Made by a program: the position numbers and the translations under genes. A stretch of DNA of 64,000 nucleotides from G963668345 sp965206025 (GTDB lineage Bacteria; Acidobacteriota; Terriglobia; Bryobacterales; UBA6623), in contig CBDBIU010000005.1 of NCBI GenBank assembly GCA_965206025.1, positions 1,984,001 through 2,048,000 on the forward strand. Reading direction: 5' to 3'. Positions 42,100 through 50,400 of this stretch are shown one piece after another. How positions within the stretch are numbered: position 1 is the stretch's first letter; every line of letters starts with the position of its first letter. The notes below the pieces were generated by a model. It ran no database searches and was not told where the DNA came from. It worked only from the letters and a program-made list of their open reading frames with translations.

Positions 42100-43356
42100 C
42101 TAGCGCACTCGGCGAATCTTCGCTCCCACGGCGGCGAGTTTCTGCTCGATCCCCTCGTAGCCGCGATCGATGTGGTAGACACGGTCGATCACCGTCTCGC
42201 CGCGCGCGGCCAAAGCGGCGATGACCAGGCAGGCGCTGGCCCGTAAGTCCGAAGCCATCACGGTCGCGCCGCTGAGCGACGTGGGACCTTTGACCGTGGC
42301 TCGGTTTCCTTCGAGCGTAATGTCGGCTCCCATGCGCGTCAGCTCGGAGACGTGCATGAAACGGTTTTCAAAAATGGTCTCAACGATATGAGATTCCCCG
42401 CTTGCCTGGGTCATCAGGACCATCCACTGCGCCTGCATGTCGGTAGGGAAGCCGGGGTATTCCTTCGTCGCCGCGTCGGCGGCCTTCAAGGGGTAGCCGC
42501 CCGCGACCTGGATAACGCCGGTCTCGGGGCAAGCGACCTCGGCGCCCGCTCGGGCCATCTGGGTTATCAGAGCTTCCATGTGCCGGCTCTCGGCTCCGGT
42601 GATCGTGAGATCGCGGCCCAAGAGAGCACCGGCTACGAGGTAAGTTCCCGCTTCGATGCGATCAGGAATGATTGCGTGACGAGCGCCTTCGAGCTTGGCG
42701 GTTCCCCTGATACGGATGGTCGAAGAGCCGGCGCCCTCGATCGAGGCCCCCATTTTCGTCAACAGATCCGCCAGGTCGGCGATTTCCGGCTCCCGGGCGG
42801 CGTTTTCGAGGATGGTTTCGCCGTCGGCGATCGTCGCGGCCATCATCAGGTCTTCCGTACCCGTGACCGTAATTCGATCGAAGCGAATCGACCCTCCTTT
42901 CAGCCCCCGCGGAGCACGGGCCTCGACGTAGCCGTGCCGCTGTTCGACCGTCGCGCCCAACTCGCGAAGACCTTCCAGGTGAAGGTTGATGGGACGCGCC
43001 CCGATCGCGCATCCTCCGGGCAAGGAGACCCGCGCCCGACCCGTCCGCGCCAGCAGCGGGCCGAGCACCAAGCTCGAGGCGCGCATCGTTTTGACCAGGT
43101 CGTAGGGCGCCTCGGCGGAAGCGACCGACTCGGCGCGAATGGAGTACCCGCCGTCGCGCCGTTCCACTGTGGCGCCGATGCTTTCCAACAGCCGCGCCAT
43201 GGTCCGGATGTCCCGCACCATGGGGATGCGATCGAGGACCACTTCGCCGTCGCTCAACAAGGCGGCCGCCATCGCGGGCAGGGCCGCGTTTTTCGCCCCG
43301 CTGATCGGGATCTCCCCCCTCAGCTCGGAGCCGCCTTGGATGACAAATTTGTCCAC
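42100..43356 (-). CDS. murA: UDP-N-acetylglucosamine 1-carboxyvinyltransferase MurA
   Basis: The 418-residue enzyme commits UDP-GlcNAc to peptidoglycan by adding enolpyruvate. The N-terminal active-site Lys lies in GEIPISGAKNAALPAMAAAL. The catalytic Cys (Cys115 in E. coli) lies in SLPGGCAIGARPINLHLEGL, so it should be fosfomycin-sensitive. The later GFPTDMQAQWMVLMTQASGE and LRASACLVIAALAARGETVI are standard. Length and start (MDKFVIQGGSELRGEIPISG) are normal. It follows nagA by six bases on the same strand, which places cell-wall synthesis in one operon with amino-sugar recycling. Confidence 0.97.
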   Translation of the reverse strand: MDKFVIQGGSELRGEIPISGAKNAALPAMAAALLSDGEVVLDRIPMVRDIRTMARLLESIGATVERRDGGYSIRAESVASAEAPYDLVKTMRASSLVLGPLLARTGRARVSLPGGCAIGARPINLHLEGLRELGATVEQRHGYVEARAPRGLKGGSIRFDRITVTGTEDLMMAATIADGETILENAAREPEIADLADLLTKMGASIEGAGSSTIRIRGTAKLEGARHAIIPDRIEAGTYLVAGALLGRDLTITGAESRHMEALITQMARAGAEVACPETGVIQVAGGYPLKAADAATKEYPGFPTDMQAQWMVLMTQASGESHIVETIFENRFMHVSELTRMGADITLEGNRATVKGPTSLSGATVMASDLRASACLVIAALAARGETVIDRVYHIDRGYEGIEQKLAAVGAKIRRVR

Positions 43357-43362
43357 TGACTT

Positions 43363-44526
43363 CTACTCTACCGGCAAACCACGCGCATAGACTTGCCGCA
43401 CGTTGAGATCCCTGTCCATCAGGACGAGATCCGCGTCGGCGCCCGCTTGCAGACGGCCCTTTCGATCATCGATGCCCATCATGCGCGCCGGATTCAGAGT
43501 AGCCATCCCAATGACCTCCTCGAGCGGTAGGTGGAGAAAGTCTCGCATGTTACGGACAGCGCGGTCGAGGGTCAAAATGCTCCCCGCCAGTCGATCGCCG
43601 TAGTAGCAAGCGCCGTCTCGCGCCTCGACCCTCAGCCCGCCCACGCTGTACTCGCCCGGCCCCATTCCGGTCGCCGAAAGGCCGTCGGAGACGAGCGCAA
43701 TGCCATCCCCGCCCTTGCAGCGGTAAAGCAGCCGGATCGCCACGGGATCGACGTGGACGCCGTCGGCGATCAACTCCGCCGTCACTCCGGCATCCGTCAG
43801 CACCGTTCCAATTACACCGGGATCTCTGTGCCGGAAAGGCCGCATGGCGTTGAACACGTGCGTGGCCCGGCGAACTCCGAGGTCCACGGCCTTCTTAGCC
43901 TGCTTATAGGTCGAGTCCGTGTGGCCCATGGACGGCTGCACGCGCGTTGCGAGCATTTCCGCGATCAGCTCCGAAGCCCCGGTCAATTCGGGAGCCAGGG
44001 TCACAATGCGCAATTGACCCGCGGCCGCCTGGGCCAACTCGCGGTAGGCATCGAGGGTGGGCTCAACAAGGTGCTCGGCCGGATGCACCCCGCGGCGGGC
44101 GGCACTCAAATAAGGCCCTTCCATGTGGATGCCGAGGGGCTGAGCCATCGGTCTCGGCCGCGTTTCGGACTCCTTTATGTAGTCGGCCAGAAACTCGAAC
44201 GCGCGACGAATGTCGGCTTCCGGCGCGGTCAGCGTCGTTGGGTAATACGAAGTGGTCCCAAAGCGAGCCAACGTTCGGCAGACGACGTCCAGGGACTCCT
44301 CTGAAGCTTCCATGACGTCCCGCCCTCCAGCGCCGTGGTTGTGGGTGTCCACGAAACCCGGCGCGACGATTCCCTCGTCAAGACGAACCTCCCGGGCGCC
44401 TTGGGGAATGTCAATGGCTTCTCTGGCGGCGACTTCGCGAATGTGGTCGTCCTCGACGACGACGACGCCGTTGGGGATCGGCGCCGGTGTGTATAGAGTG
44501 CCGGCAACGAAGGCTGTGAGCGGCAT
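43363..44526 (-). CDS. nagA: N-acetylglucosamine-6-phosphate deacetylase NagA
   Basis: The 387-residue metal-dependent amidohydrolase removes acetate from GlcNAc-6-P. The metal and substrate motifs are GFVDTHNHGAGGRDVM, PLGIHMEGPYLSAARRGVHP, MGHTDSTYKQAKKAVDLGVR with HVFNAMRPFRHRDPG, and ADGVHVDPVAIRLLYRCKGG. The Asp of LVSDGLSATGMGPGEY is in the catalytic position. The gene lies 91 bp after murQ and six bases before murA, so MurQ product (GlcNAc-6-P) can pass to NagA and feed UDP-GlcNAc synthesis for MurA. Confidence 0.96.
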   Translation of the reverse strand: MPLTAFVAGTLYTPAPIPNGVVVVEDDHIREVAAREAIDIPQGAREVRLDEGIVAPGFVDTHNHGAGGRDVMEASEESLDVVCRTLARFGTTSYYPTTLTAPEADIRRAFEFLADYIKESETRPRPMAQPLGIHMEGPYLSAARRGVHPAEHLVEPTLDAYRELAQAAAGQLRIVTLAPELTGASELIAEMLATRVQPSMGHTDSTYKQAKKAVDLGVRRATHVFNAMRPFRHRDPGVIGTVLTDAGVTAELIADGVHVDPVAIRLLYRCKGGDGIALVSDGLSATGMGPGEYSVGGLRVEARDGACYYGDRLAGSILTLDRAVRNMRDFLHLPLEEVIGMATLNPARMMGIDDRKGRLQAGADADLVLMDRDLNVRQVYARGLPVE

Positions 44527-44617
44527 GACGCGGAATCAGGCGAGCGAACGGGGACAACCCCCCGGGTCCGTCTCCGTGAAAGAAACAGGTGGTTTCCCCA
44601 AGAAACTACGGACCTCC

Positions 44618-45505
44618 CTAAGGCCTCATCGCTTCCGGCAAACTGTCTCCGGCTGCGGCAAGTCTTTGGCGGGCGGCGCCGGGAGCCAGTCCGAACTTGG
44701 CCACGAGAATCGCCACCCGGACGTCGCGGTCAGCCTGGGCCAGGGCCCGCGCAGCAAGGTCGTCGTCGCATCCGGCGACCTCGGCCACAATTCGCCGGCC
44801 GCGAGCGATGAGCTTCTCGCTCTTGAGTTGCAGCTTGACCATCAAGTTCCCGAGAACGTAGCCCATCTTGACCATGACCGCTGTCGAGAGCATATTGAGG
44901 ACCAGCTTCTGCGCGCTGCCGGCCTTCATGCGGGTGGAGCCGGCAATGACCTCAGGTCCGACAAGCGGTGTGATCGCGATATCCACGGTTCGGGACAACT
45001 GACTCTCTGGGTTGCAACTTAGCCCCACGACGAGAGATCCCAGCGACCGAGCGTGCGCCACCGCGCCCAGCACGTAGGGCGTCCTTCCGCTGGCGGTGAT
45101 TCCCACAAGGGCGTCTTTTGGGCCGAAACCGCGGGCTTCGAGATCCGCCTGGGCGGCTTTCGGGTCGTCTTCGCTGCCCTCGGACGCTCGAAACACCGCC
45201 GCTTCACCCCCCGCCAGCAGCCCTTGGACCCGTTCGGCCGGCGTACCGAAAGTCGGCGGACACTCCGCGGCGTCGAGAACACCGAGCCGGCCACTCGTCC
45301 CGGCGCCGATGTAAAACAACCGGCCACCCTGTCTAAAGCGCTCGACGATGGCGTCTACCGCCGCCGCGATGCGGGGGATTTCGTGGTTAACCGCGTCAGC
45401 GACCGTTTGATCTTCCCGATTGATAATTTGAAGCAGTTCGACGGTCGAGACCCGGTCGATTCGCTGCGAGGCGCGGTTTTTCTCTTCGGTGAGAAGCTGC
45501 TCCAT
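44618..45505 (-). CDS. murQ: N-acetylmuramic acid 6-phosphate etherase MurQ
   Basis: The protein has 295 residues from ATG 45505. Frames beginning further upstream have no homology. It contains the SIS domain motif RLFYIGAGTSGRLGVLDAAE followed by CPPTFGTPAERVQGLLAGGE, and GITASGRTPYVLGAVAHARS. The GPEVIAGSTRMKAGSAQKLV segment is the MurQ signature. It splits MurNAc-6-P into GlcNAc-6-P and lactate, the recycling step that feeds NagA next door. All core residues look intact. A permease or AnmK/MurNAc kinase is not in the window. Confidence 0.96.
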   Translation of the reverse strand: MEQLLTEEKNRASQRIDRVSTVELLQIINREDQTVADAVNHEIPRIAAAVDAIVERFRQGGRLFYIGAGTSGRLGVLDAAECPPTFGTPAERVQGLLAGGEAAVFRASEGSEDDPKAAQADLEARGFGPKDALVGITASGRTPYVLGAVAHARSLGSLVVGLSCNPESQLSRTVDIAITPLVGPEVIAGSTRMKAGSAQKLVLNMLSTAVMVKMGYVLGNLMVKLQLKSEKLIARGRRIVAEVAGCDDDLAARALAQADRDVRVAILVAKFGLAPGAARQRLAAAGDSLPEAMRP

Positions 45506-45931
45506 CCGAGGCCAAGGGAAGTATAGCAGAGGGTTCCGGGGCTTCCGGGCCGAAAAGGCGAACGACGATCGCCTGAGGAGTGGCGCGCGCATTCTTGCGT
45601 GCCGCGTCGCCATTCGTGACGACATCGATCCCCTTCGTGGCGCAAGCTCTCAGCTTGCCGCGTCGAGACTCATCTCGACGCCCGGGGCGGTTTCTCCATG
45701 CCGGATTTGCCCTGTCACTGGCGTTCCAGGCTCTGTTGCTTGCTGTCGCACAGCCTGGGTACACCCTTGAGCGCACAACCCCAACGGACGCAGGTCTCTG
45801 CGAGCCCTGCGCTACGCACGCACGGGCACCCCCGCGACGAGCGAAGCTGAGCCGCGAGCGGCGCACGTACTAAACTAGAGCGTAGCCCGCTTTTCTCGCC
45901 ACGTGGTGAGAAAAGCGGGCTAGTCCTTGCG
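45506..45931. promoter_or_regulatory. Divergent murQ/glcF intergenic region with a 40-bp palindrome
   Basis: At 45883-45922 a near-perfect palindrome reads TAGCCCGCTTTTCTCGCCAC then GTGGTGAGAAAAGCGGGCTA, with one mismatched pair. It is the two ends of the intergenic repeat placed back to back, nine bases before the glcF ATG. It could fold in the mRNA leader of glcF or serve as a binding site. The rest of the gap has no supported gene. Confidence 0.6.
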
Positions 45932-47251
45932 ATGAGTTCGCTAGCCCCAGAAGCCCTGCCCGGTCCGGCTGTCGGCATTGATAAACCTCAGCAAGAGGAC
46001 CTGGACCGCTGCGTCCACTGTGGCCTCTGTTTGAACGCCTGCCCGACCTACCGGGAGCTGGGGCTGGAGATGGACTCCCCGCGCGGGCGCATCTACCAAA
46101 TGGTGCAGGTTGCCGAGGGGAACATCGAAATCAACGATGATTACATCGAGCACATCGAACTGTGTCTAGCTTGCCGGGCATGCGAGACCGCCTGCCCGTC
46201 GGGCGTCGAATATGGGCGGCTGGTCGAGGCCGCGCGCGCGGAGATCGCCAGCAGCAGGAAGCTTGGTTGGCCGGCCCGCCTGCTGCGCTGGTTCGTTTAT
46301 GGGCAACTGTTGCGCAGCCCCTTTCTGCTGACGGTAATCGGCTACAAGGCTTACCTCTACCAACGCAGCGGCCTGCAGTGGCTCGTCCGCAAACTGGGTA
46401 TTCTCAAGCCGTTCGGGAGGCTCGCCGAGTTGGAACGGCTGGCTCCTCCTGCTGAGCCTCCGTTCTTCTTCCGCCGGATCGGCGAGGTGTTCCCCGCGAG
46501 GGGCGAGCGCAGACACCGCGTGGCGCTGATGGCGGGTTGCATCGCGAATGTCTCATTCGCCCGGCTCAACGAGGCGACGGTTCGCGTCTTGCAGCGCAAT
46601 GGCTGCGAGGTTACCGTGGCCGCCGGCCAGGGCTGCTGCGGGGCGCTGCACGTCCATGCCGGCTTGCGTGACGCGGGCCGCCGGCAAGCCGGACAAAACA
46701 TCCGCGCGCTCGAGCGGGGCGAATTCGACGCCATCATCACCAACGCTGCCGGCTGCGGGTCGGTCATGAAGGAGTACCCGGATCTGTTCGAGCACGATTC
46801 CCCTTGGCACCGCCGGGCCCTGGCCTTTTCGTCGAAGCTGAAAGACGTCAGTGAATTTCTGGCAACCATTGAGCTCAATCGCGATCTGGGACCCCTGCCC
46901 ATTACGGTTACCTATCAGGATTCCTGCCACCTGCTTCACGGCCAGAAGGTTCGCACTCCTCCGCGGCAAATGCTGAACGCTATCCCCGAGTTGCGCTTTC
47001 GGGAGCTGCCGCTGACGGAGCTCTGCTGCGGCAGCGCCGGCGTCTACAACGTCGAGCAGACGGAGATGTCGATGAGCCTCCTCGAACAGAAGATGCAAAT
47101 GATCGCCACGACCGGCGCCGATACGATCGCTACCGCGAATCCTGGGTGTCTGCTGCAGTTGCGCGCCGGCGCGGACATGTTCGGCAGCGGCCAACGAGTG
47201 GTTCACGTGGTCGAACTGCTGGACGAGGCGTACCGCCAGGCGGACGTCTAG
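45932..47251 (+). CDS. glcF: Glycolate oxidase iron-sulfur subunit GlcF-like
   Basis: The 439-residue protein has two [4Fe-4S] motifs, DRCVHCGLCLNACPTYRELG and ELCLACRACETACPSGVEYG, then two CCG domains (AAGQGCCGALHVHAG with TNAAGCGSVMKEYP, and YQDSCHLLHGQKV with TELCCGSAGVYNVEQTEM). These bind a further cluster and pass electrons from the flavin subunit to the quinone pool. GlcD/GlcE partners are not in the window, so it may serve glycolate or lactate oxidation together with genes elsewhere. Its TAG stop is the first base triplet of an intergenic repeat, and a 30-bp imperfect copy of its 3' end occurs at 47577-47607. Confidence 0.92.
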   Translation: MSSLAPEALPGPAVGIDKPQQEDLDRCVHCGLCLNACPTYRELGLEMDSPRGRIYQMVQVAEGNIEINDDYIEHIELCLACRACETACPSGVEYGRLVEAARAEIASSRKLGWPARLLRWFVYGQLLRSPFLLTVIGYKAYLYQRSGLQWLVRKLGILKPFGRLAELERLAPPAEPPFFFRRIGEVFPARGERRHRVALMAGCIANVSFARLNEATVRVLQRNGCEVTVAAGQGCCGALHVHAGLRDAGRRQAGQNIRALERGEFDAIITNAAGCGSVMKEYPDLFEHDSPWHRRALAFSSKLKDVSEFLATIELNRDLGPLPITVTYQDSCHLLHGQKVRTPPRQMLNAIPELRFRELPLTELCCGSAGVYNVEQTEMSMSLLEQKMQMIATTGADTIATANPGCLLQLRAGADMFGSGQRVVHVVELLDEAYRQADV

Positions 47252-47430
47252 CCCGCTTTTCTCACCACCTGACGGTCGAACCACGCCATAGGCCCGCCAT
47301 GACGGCGTTGCGCTTGCTCGCCGTGCTCAACGTACTGTTCGAGTACGCCCGTATTGTTCAAGAAAAGCGGCGCCGAGCGTCGCGCGCCTTGTACTGACGC
47401 GCCTCTCACGCACTTCGCAGTGCCACCTGA
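47249..47430. repeat. Intergenic repeat copy downstream of glcF
   Basis: It starts TAGCCCGCTTTTCTCACC and continues CACCTGACGGTCGAACCACG, then GTTGCGCTTGCTCGCCGTGC, and ends near CTCTCACGCACTTCGCAGTG. The blocks are the reverse complement of those in the copy at 349-509. The right terminal inverted repeat is missing. Confidence 0.75.
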
Positions 47431-47634
47431 GGGACTGGTGCCATTGGTTGTGGGCGGGGCGGCGCAAAGGCCGCGGATCTCAAAAGCGAGATCCGCGCTA
47501 CGAACTCGTTAGTGGAGGTTGGTTCGTGTTCGGCTTTCCACCCAGCGTTCCGCCAAAAATGGCTCCACCCTGGCCTACAACTGCTGGATGAAGCGTACCG
47601 CCAGGCAGTCCCGCTTTCGCTACAATCAATCTTA
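47431..47634. repeat. Spacer with a duplicated glcF 3' end
   Basis: Bases 47578-47607 (CTGCTGGATGAAGCGTACCG followed by CCAGGCAGTC) match the last codons of glcF at 47218-47247 at about 26 of 30 positions. The intergenic repeat lies between the two. No gene is supported. Confidence 0.6.
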
Positions 47635-48087
47635 GTGAGAATCTCAATCGCGGCGGATCACGGCGGCCTTTCTTTGAAGGAAGATTTGATCGAGGTGATT
47701 CAGCAAAACGGTCACGTCTTGCAAGACCTCGGCGCGGACGAATACGACCATACCGACGACTATCCGGACTTCGCTCTGGCCGTCGCTCGAGATGTCGCCG
47801 CGGGGAAGGCCGATCGCGGCATCGTCATCTGCGGCAGCGGCGTGGGCGCGGCGATCGCGGCCAACAAAGTTCGTGGAGCGCGGGCATCGCTATGCCACGA
47901 CACTTACTCAGCCCGCCAGGGCGTCGAGCACGACGACATGAACGTGCTCTGCATGGGGGCTCGGGTGATTGGACTTGCCGTGGCAACGGACGTTACGATC
48001 TCCTACTTGGCCGCCAAGTTCTCGGGTGAAGAACGTCACCAGCGGCGTCTCGCGAAGGTGCTCGCCGCGGAGACCGCCGACTCCTGA
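47635..48087 (+). CDS. rpiB: Ribose-5-phosphate isomerase B
   Basis: The protein has 150 residues from GTG 47635, where the family N-terminus MRISIAADHGGLSLKEDL begins. The upstream in-frame extension belongs to the duplicated glcF tail. RpiB motifs: LQDLGADEYDHTDDYPDFAL, GIVICGSGVGAAIAANKVRG (active-site Cys), ASLCHDTYSARQGVEHDDMN, NVLCMGARVIG. It interconverts ribose-5-P and ribulose-5-P in the pentose phosphate pathway. Length and catalytic residues are normal. The esterase gene starts 62 bp downstream. Confidence 0.95.
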   Translation: MRISIAADHGGLSLKEDLIEVIQQNGHVLQDLGADEYDHTDDYPDFALAVARDVAAGKADRGIVICGSGVGAAIAANKVRGARASLCHDTYSARQGVEHDDMNVLCMGARVIGLAVATDVTISYLAAKFSGEERHQRRLAKVLAAETADS

Positions 48088-48189
48088 CAAGGCGCCCGCT
48101 CAGCCATCGTCCGCCGCCGGCTCGCGGCTTCGCCGATTCCGACCGAACCATGCCCAACGTCGTCTACCTCCACGGATTCGGCTCCAGAG

Positions 48190-49758
48190 TCTTGTCTCAT
48201 GCAAGATGAGTCTGAACGAGGAGTTTGTTTCTCACACAAGATGAGCCTGAAGGATCGGGGAGTGGGCATGCTGGGAATTGACTATCCAAGTGCAAAACAC
48301 CAGCAAGCTGAACCTGCAACAGATCCAGCAGTTTCTCCACTCCAGCGAGGAGATTCGATTCAAAGGCAAAGGGCGGGCCGAGATCTACACGTGGGTGGCG
48401 CGCACGCTTCGCCAGCACGGCTACAGCCGCCAAAACCGCGCCGACAAAGGGCTGCTGCGGCAGTATCTGGTCAAGATGACCGGACTGAGCCGGGCGCAAA
48501 TCACGCGGCTGATCCAGCAGTACCGGCAGGGCGGAGAACTCCAACCCGCCCGCTACCGGCGGCATCGCTTTGCCCGCAAGTACACGCCCGCCGACGTCGA
48601 ACTGCTGGCGGCGGTGGACGAGGCCCACGAAACCCTCAGCGGCCCGGCCACGCGCAAGATCCTCGAGCGGGAATACCAGCAGTACCAGCAGCGCGAATAC
48701 GAGCGGCTGGCGGGGATCTCGGTGGCCCAGATCTATCGCCTGCGGCGGCGCAGAGCCTACCGCCAGCGGCGGCTGCATTTCACCAAGACCCGGCCCACGG
48801 CGGTGTCGATCGGCGAGCGGCGCCGGCCCGACCCGCAAGGCCAACCCGGCTTTCTGCGAGTGGATACGGTGCATCAAGGGGATCGCGATGGCGTCAAGGG
48901 CGTCTACCACATCAATGCCGTGGATGAAGTCACCCAGTGGCAAGTGGTCGGCGCCACGCCCGCGATCAGTGAAGCCTGGCTGGAGCCGTTGCTGAAAGCC
49001 ATGATCGAGCAGTTTCCCTTTCGTATCCGCGGCTTCCATTCCGACAACGGCAGCGAGTTCCTCAATCGCACGGTGGAGAAGCTATTGAACAAGCTGCTGA
49101 TCGAACAGACCAAGTCGCGTCCGCGGCACTCCAACGACAACGGCTTGGTGGAATCGAAAAACGGCGCGGTGATCCGCAAACACATGGGATATACGTACAT
49201 CGCGGCGCCGCACGCGGGGCGCATCCAGCGCTTCTACCAACAGCACTTCAATCCCTATTTGAACTTCCACCGGCCCTGCGGACAGCCCGAGATCAAGACC
49301 GACGCCAAAGGCAAGCAGAAGCGGGTGTACCGCCACTACCAGACGCCTTGGGAATCTTTCGAGAAGTTGCCCGAGGCCGCCAGCTATCTCAAGCCAGGGC
49401 AGAGGCTGGAGGCTCTGGGCCGCATTGCCCAGGCCGAAAGCGACACGGCGGCGGCCCGCCGGATGCAGCGAGCCAAGCAGAAGCTGTTTGCCAGTTTCCG
49501 TTCCGCGAACACGCCGTGCTGAACAGCAGGAAGAGGGCTGTGGAAATGACGGGCGATGGAAAACGAGGAAAACCAAAACCAGGTTTCCCTTCGTTTCCCA
49601 CCGCCCTTGGAAATCGCTCCGCGATTCCCACAATCCCACAACCCCGACGACGATTCTCCCCTTCCCAAAACTCAAAATCAAAAAGCCCGAAAGGAGCCCC
49701 AGCGACTCAAAAAGCCCCAACCCCCGTCTTCAGGCTCATCCTTCGATGAGAAAATGCT
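48190..49758 (+). mobile_element. Integrase-core insertion sequence, copy B (1569 bp)
   Basis: Same sequence ends and length as copy A, opposite orientation. GCTCCAG occurs at 48181-48187 and 49756-49762, part of which may belong to the element. The left end carries the subterminal motif twice (CATGCAAGATGAGTCTGAAC at ~48198 and CACACAAGATGAGCCTGAAG at ~48234). The right end carries it once. Confidence 0.9.
48278..49522 (+). CDS. Integrase-core (rve-type) DDE transposase, copy B
   Basis: The 414 residues are identical to copy A (35706-36950), with the DDE blocks FLRVDTVHQGD, FHSDNGSEFLN and VESKNGAVIRK. It begins at TTG 48278, 20-40 bp inside the second subterminal repeat, so transposase binding there could also repress its own transcription. 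This last point is inference. Confidence 0.9.
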   Translation: MTIQVQNTSKLNLQQIQQFLHSSEEIRFKGKGRAEIYTWVARTLRQHGYSRQNRADKGLLRQYLVKMTGLSRAQITRLIQQYRQGGELQPARYRRHRFARKYTPADVELLAAVDEAHETLSGPATRKILEREYQQYQQREYERLAGISVAQIYRLRRRRAYRQRRLHFTKTRPTAVSIGERRRPDPQGQPGFLRVDTVHQGDRDGVKGVYHINAVDEVTQWQVVGATPAISEAWLEPLLKAMIEQFPFRIRGFHSDNGSEFLNRTVEKLLNKLLIEQTKSRPRHSNDNGLVESKNGAVIRKHMGYTYIAAPHAGRIQRFYQQHFNPYLNFHRPCGQPEIKTDAKGKQKRVYRHYQTPWESFEKLPEAASYLKPGQRLEALGRIAQAESDTAAARRMQRAKQKLFASFRSANTPC

Positions 49759-50400
49759 CCAGTCCCGACTCGACGAAGGGACGGTTTTTTCAGCGCAACT
49801 TTGCGATGATCGGCGCCGAGGTGTACCAACCCGACCTGGCCGAGGGCGACTTCCAGGGATTGACGATTACCGCTCAGCTCGCCGTGGTGGACCGCGCCGT
49901 GCGGGAGCGGGAGTCGGTCTTGCTGGCGGGGTCCAGTCTGGGCGGTTACCTGGCGGCTCTTTACGCCGCTCGCAATCCCGAGCTTGTTCCCAGCCTGGTT
50001 TTGTTAGCGCCGGCTTTCGGCTTCGCGCGCCGCTGGGCGGAGCAGTTGGGGAAAACCGAAATGGCCGCTTGGCGGGAGCAGGGTGTCCGCTTCGTCCATC
50101 ACTACGGCGCCCAAGAGAGCTTGCCGATCGGCTACCAGTTGTACGAAGATGCCCTCCAATACGAAGATTTCCCGGATGTAAAGCAGCCCACCCTGGTGTT
50201 TCACGGCTGCCTGGACGAAATCGTGAATCCCGAGTTGTCCACCGAGTTTGCCTGGGGTAGAGCGAACGTCCAGTTGGAGTTTCTCGATTCCGACCACCAG
50301 ATGCTCGACGTTGTCGAGACGATCTGGGAGCGAGTGGCGATGTTCTACCAAGAAACTGAACCAACCCGAGGCTGACGTGCGTATCCATAAACGAAGGACG

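Larger units (their letters stand above)
48150..50375 (+). pseudogene. YqiA-type alpha/beta-hydrolase, split by an IS after codon 12
   Basis: Bases 48150-48187 (MPNVVYLHGFGSS) join exactly to 49763-50375 once the IS and one GCTCCAG are removed. The result is an unbroken 216-residue protein: GFGSSPDSTKGRFFQRNFAM, nucleophile elbow LAGSSLGGYLAALYAARNPE, Asp loop FHGCLDEIVNPELS and His in FLDSDHQMLDVV. The triad is complete, so the gene was functional until the insertion. The family comprises small cytoplasmic esterases of unclear substrate. The promoter-proximal position of the IS leaves only 12 codons attached to the native start. Confidence 0.92.

Noticed and set aside
35463..49762. Composite transposon bounded by the two inverted ISs
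   Set aside because: Each IS has its own target duplication and splits a separate gene that is restored when it is removed.
49425..50375. 316-residue protein beginning inside IS copy B and ending in the esterase
   Set aside because: The N-terminal part is IS sequence read out of frame. The true start of the esterase is at 48150.
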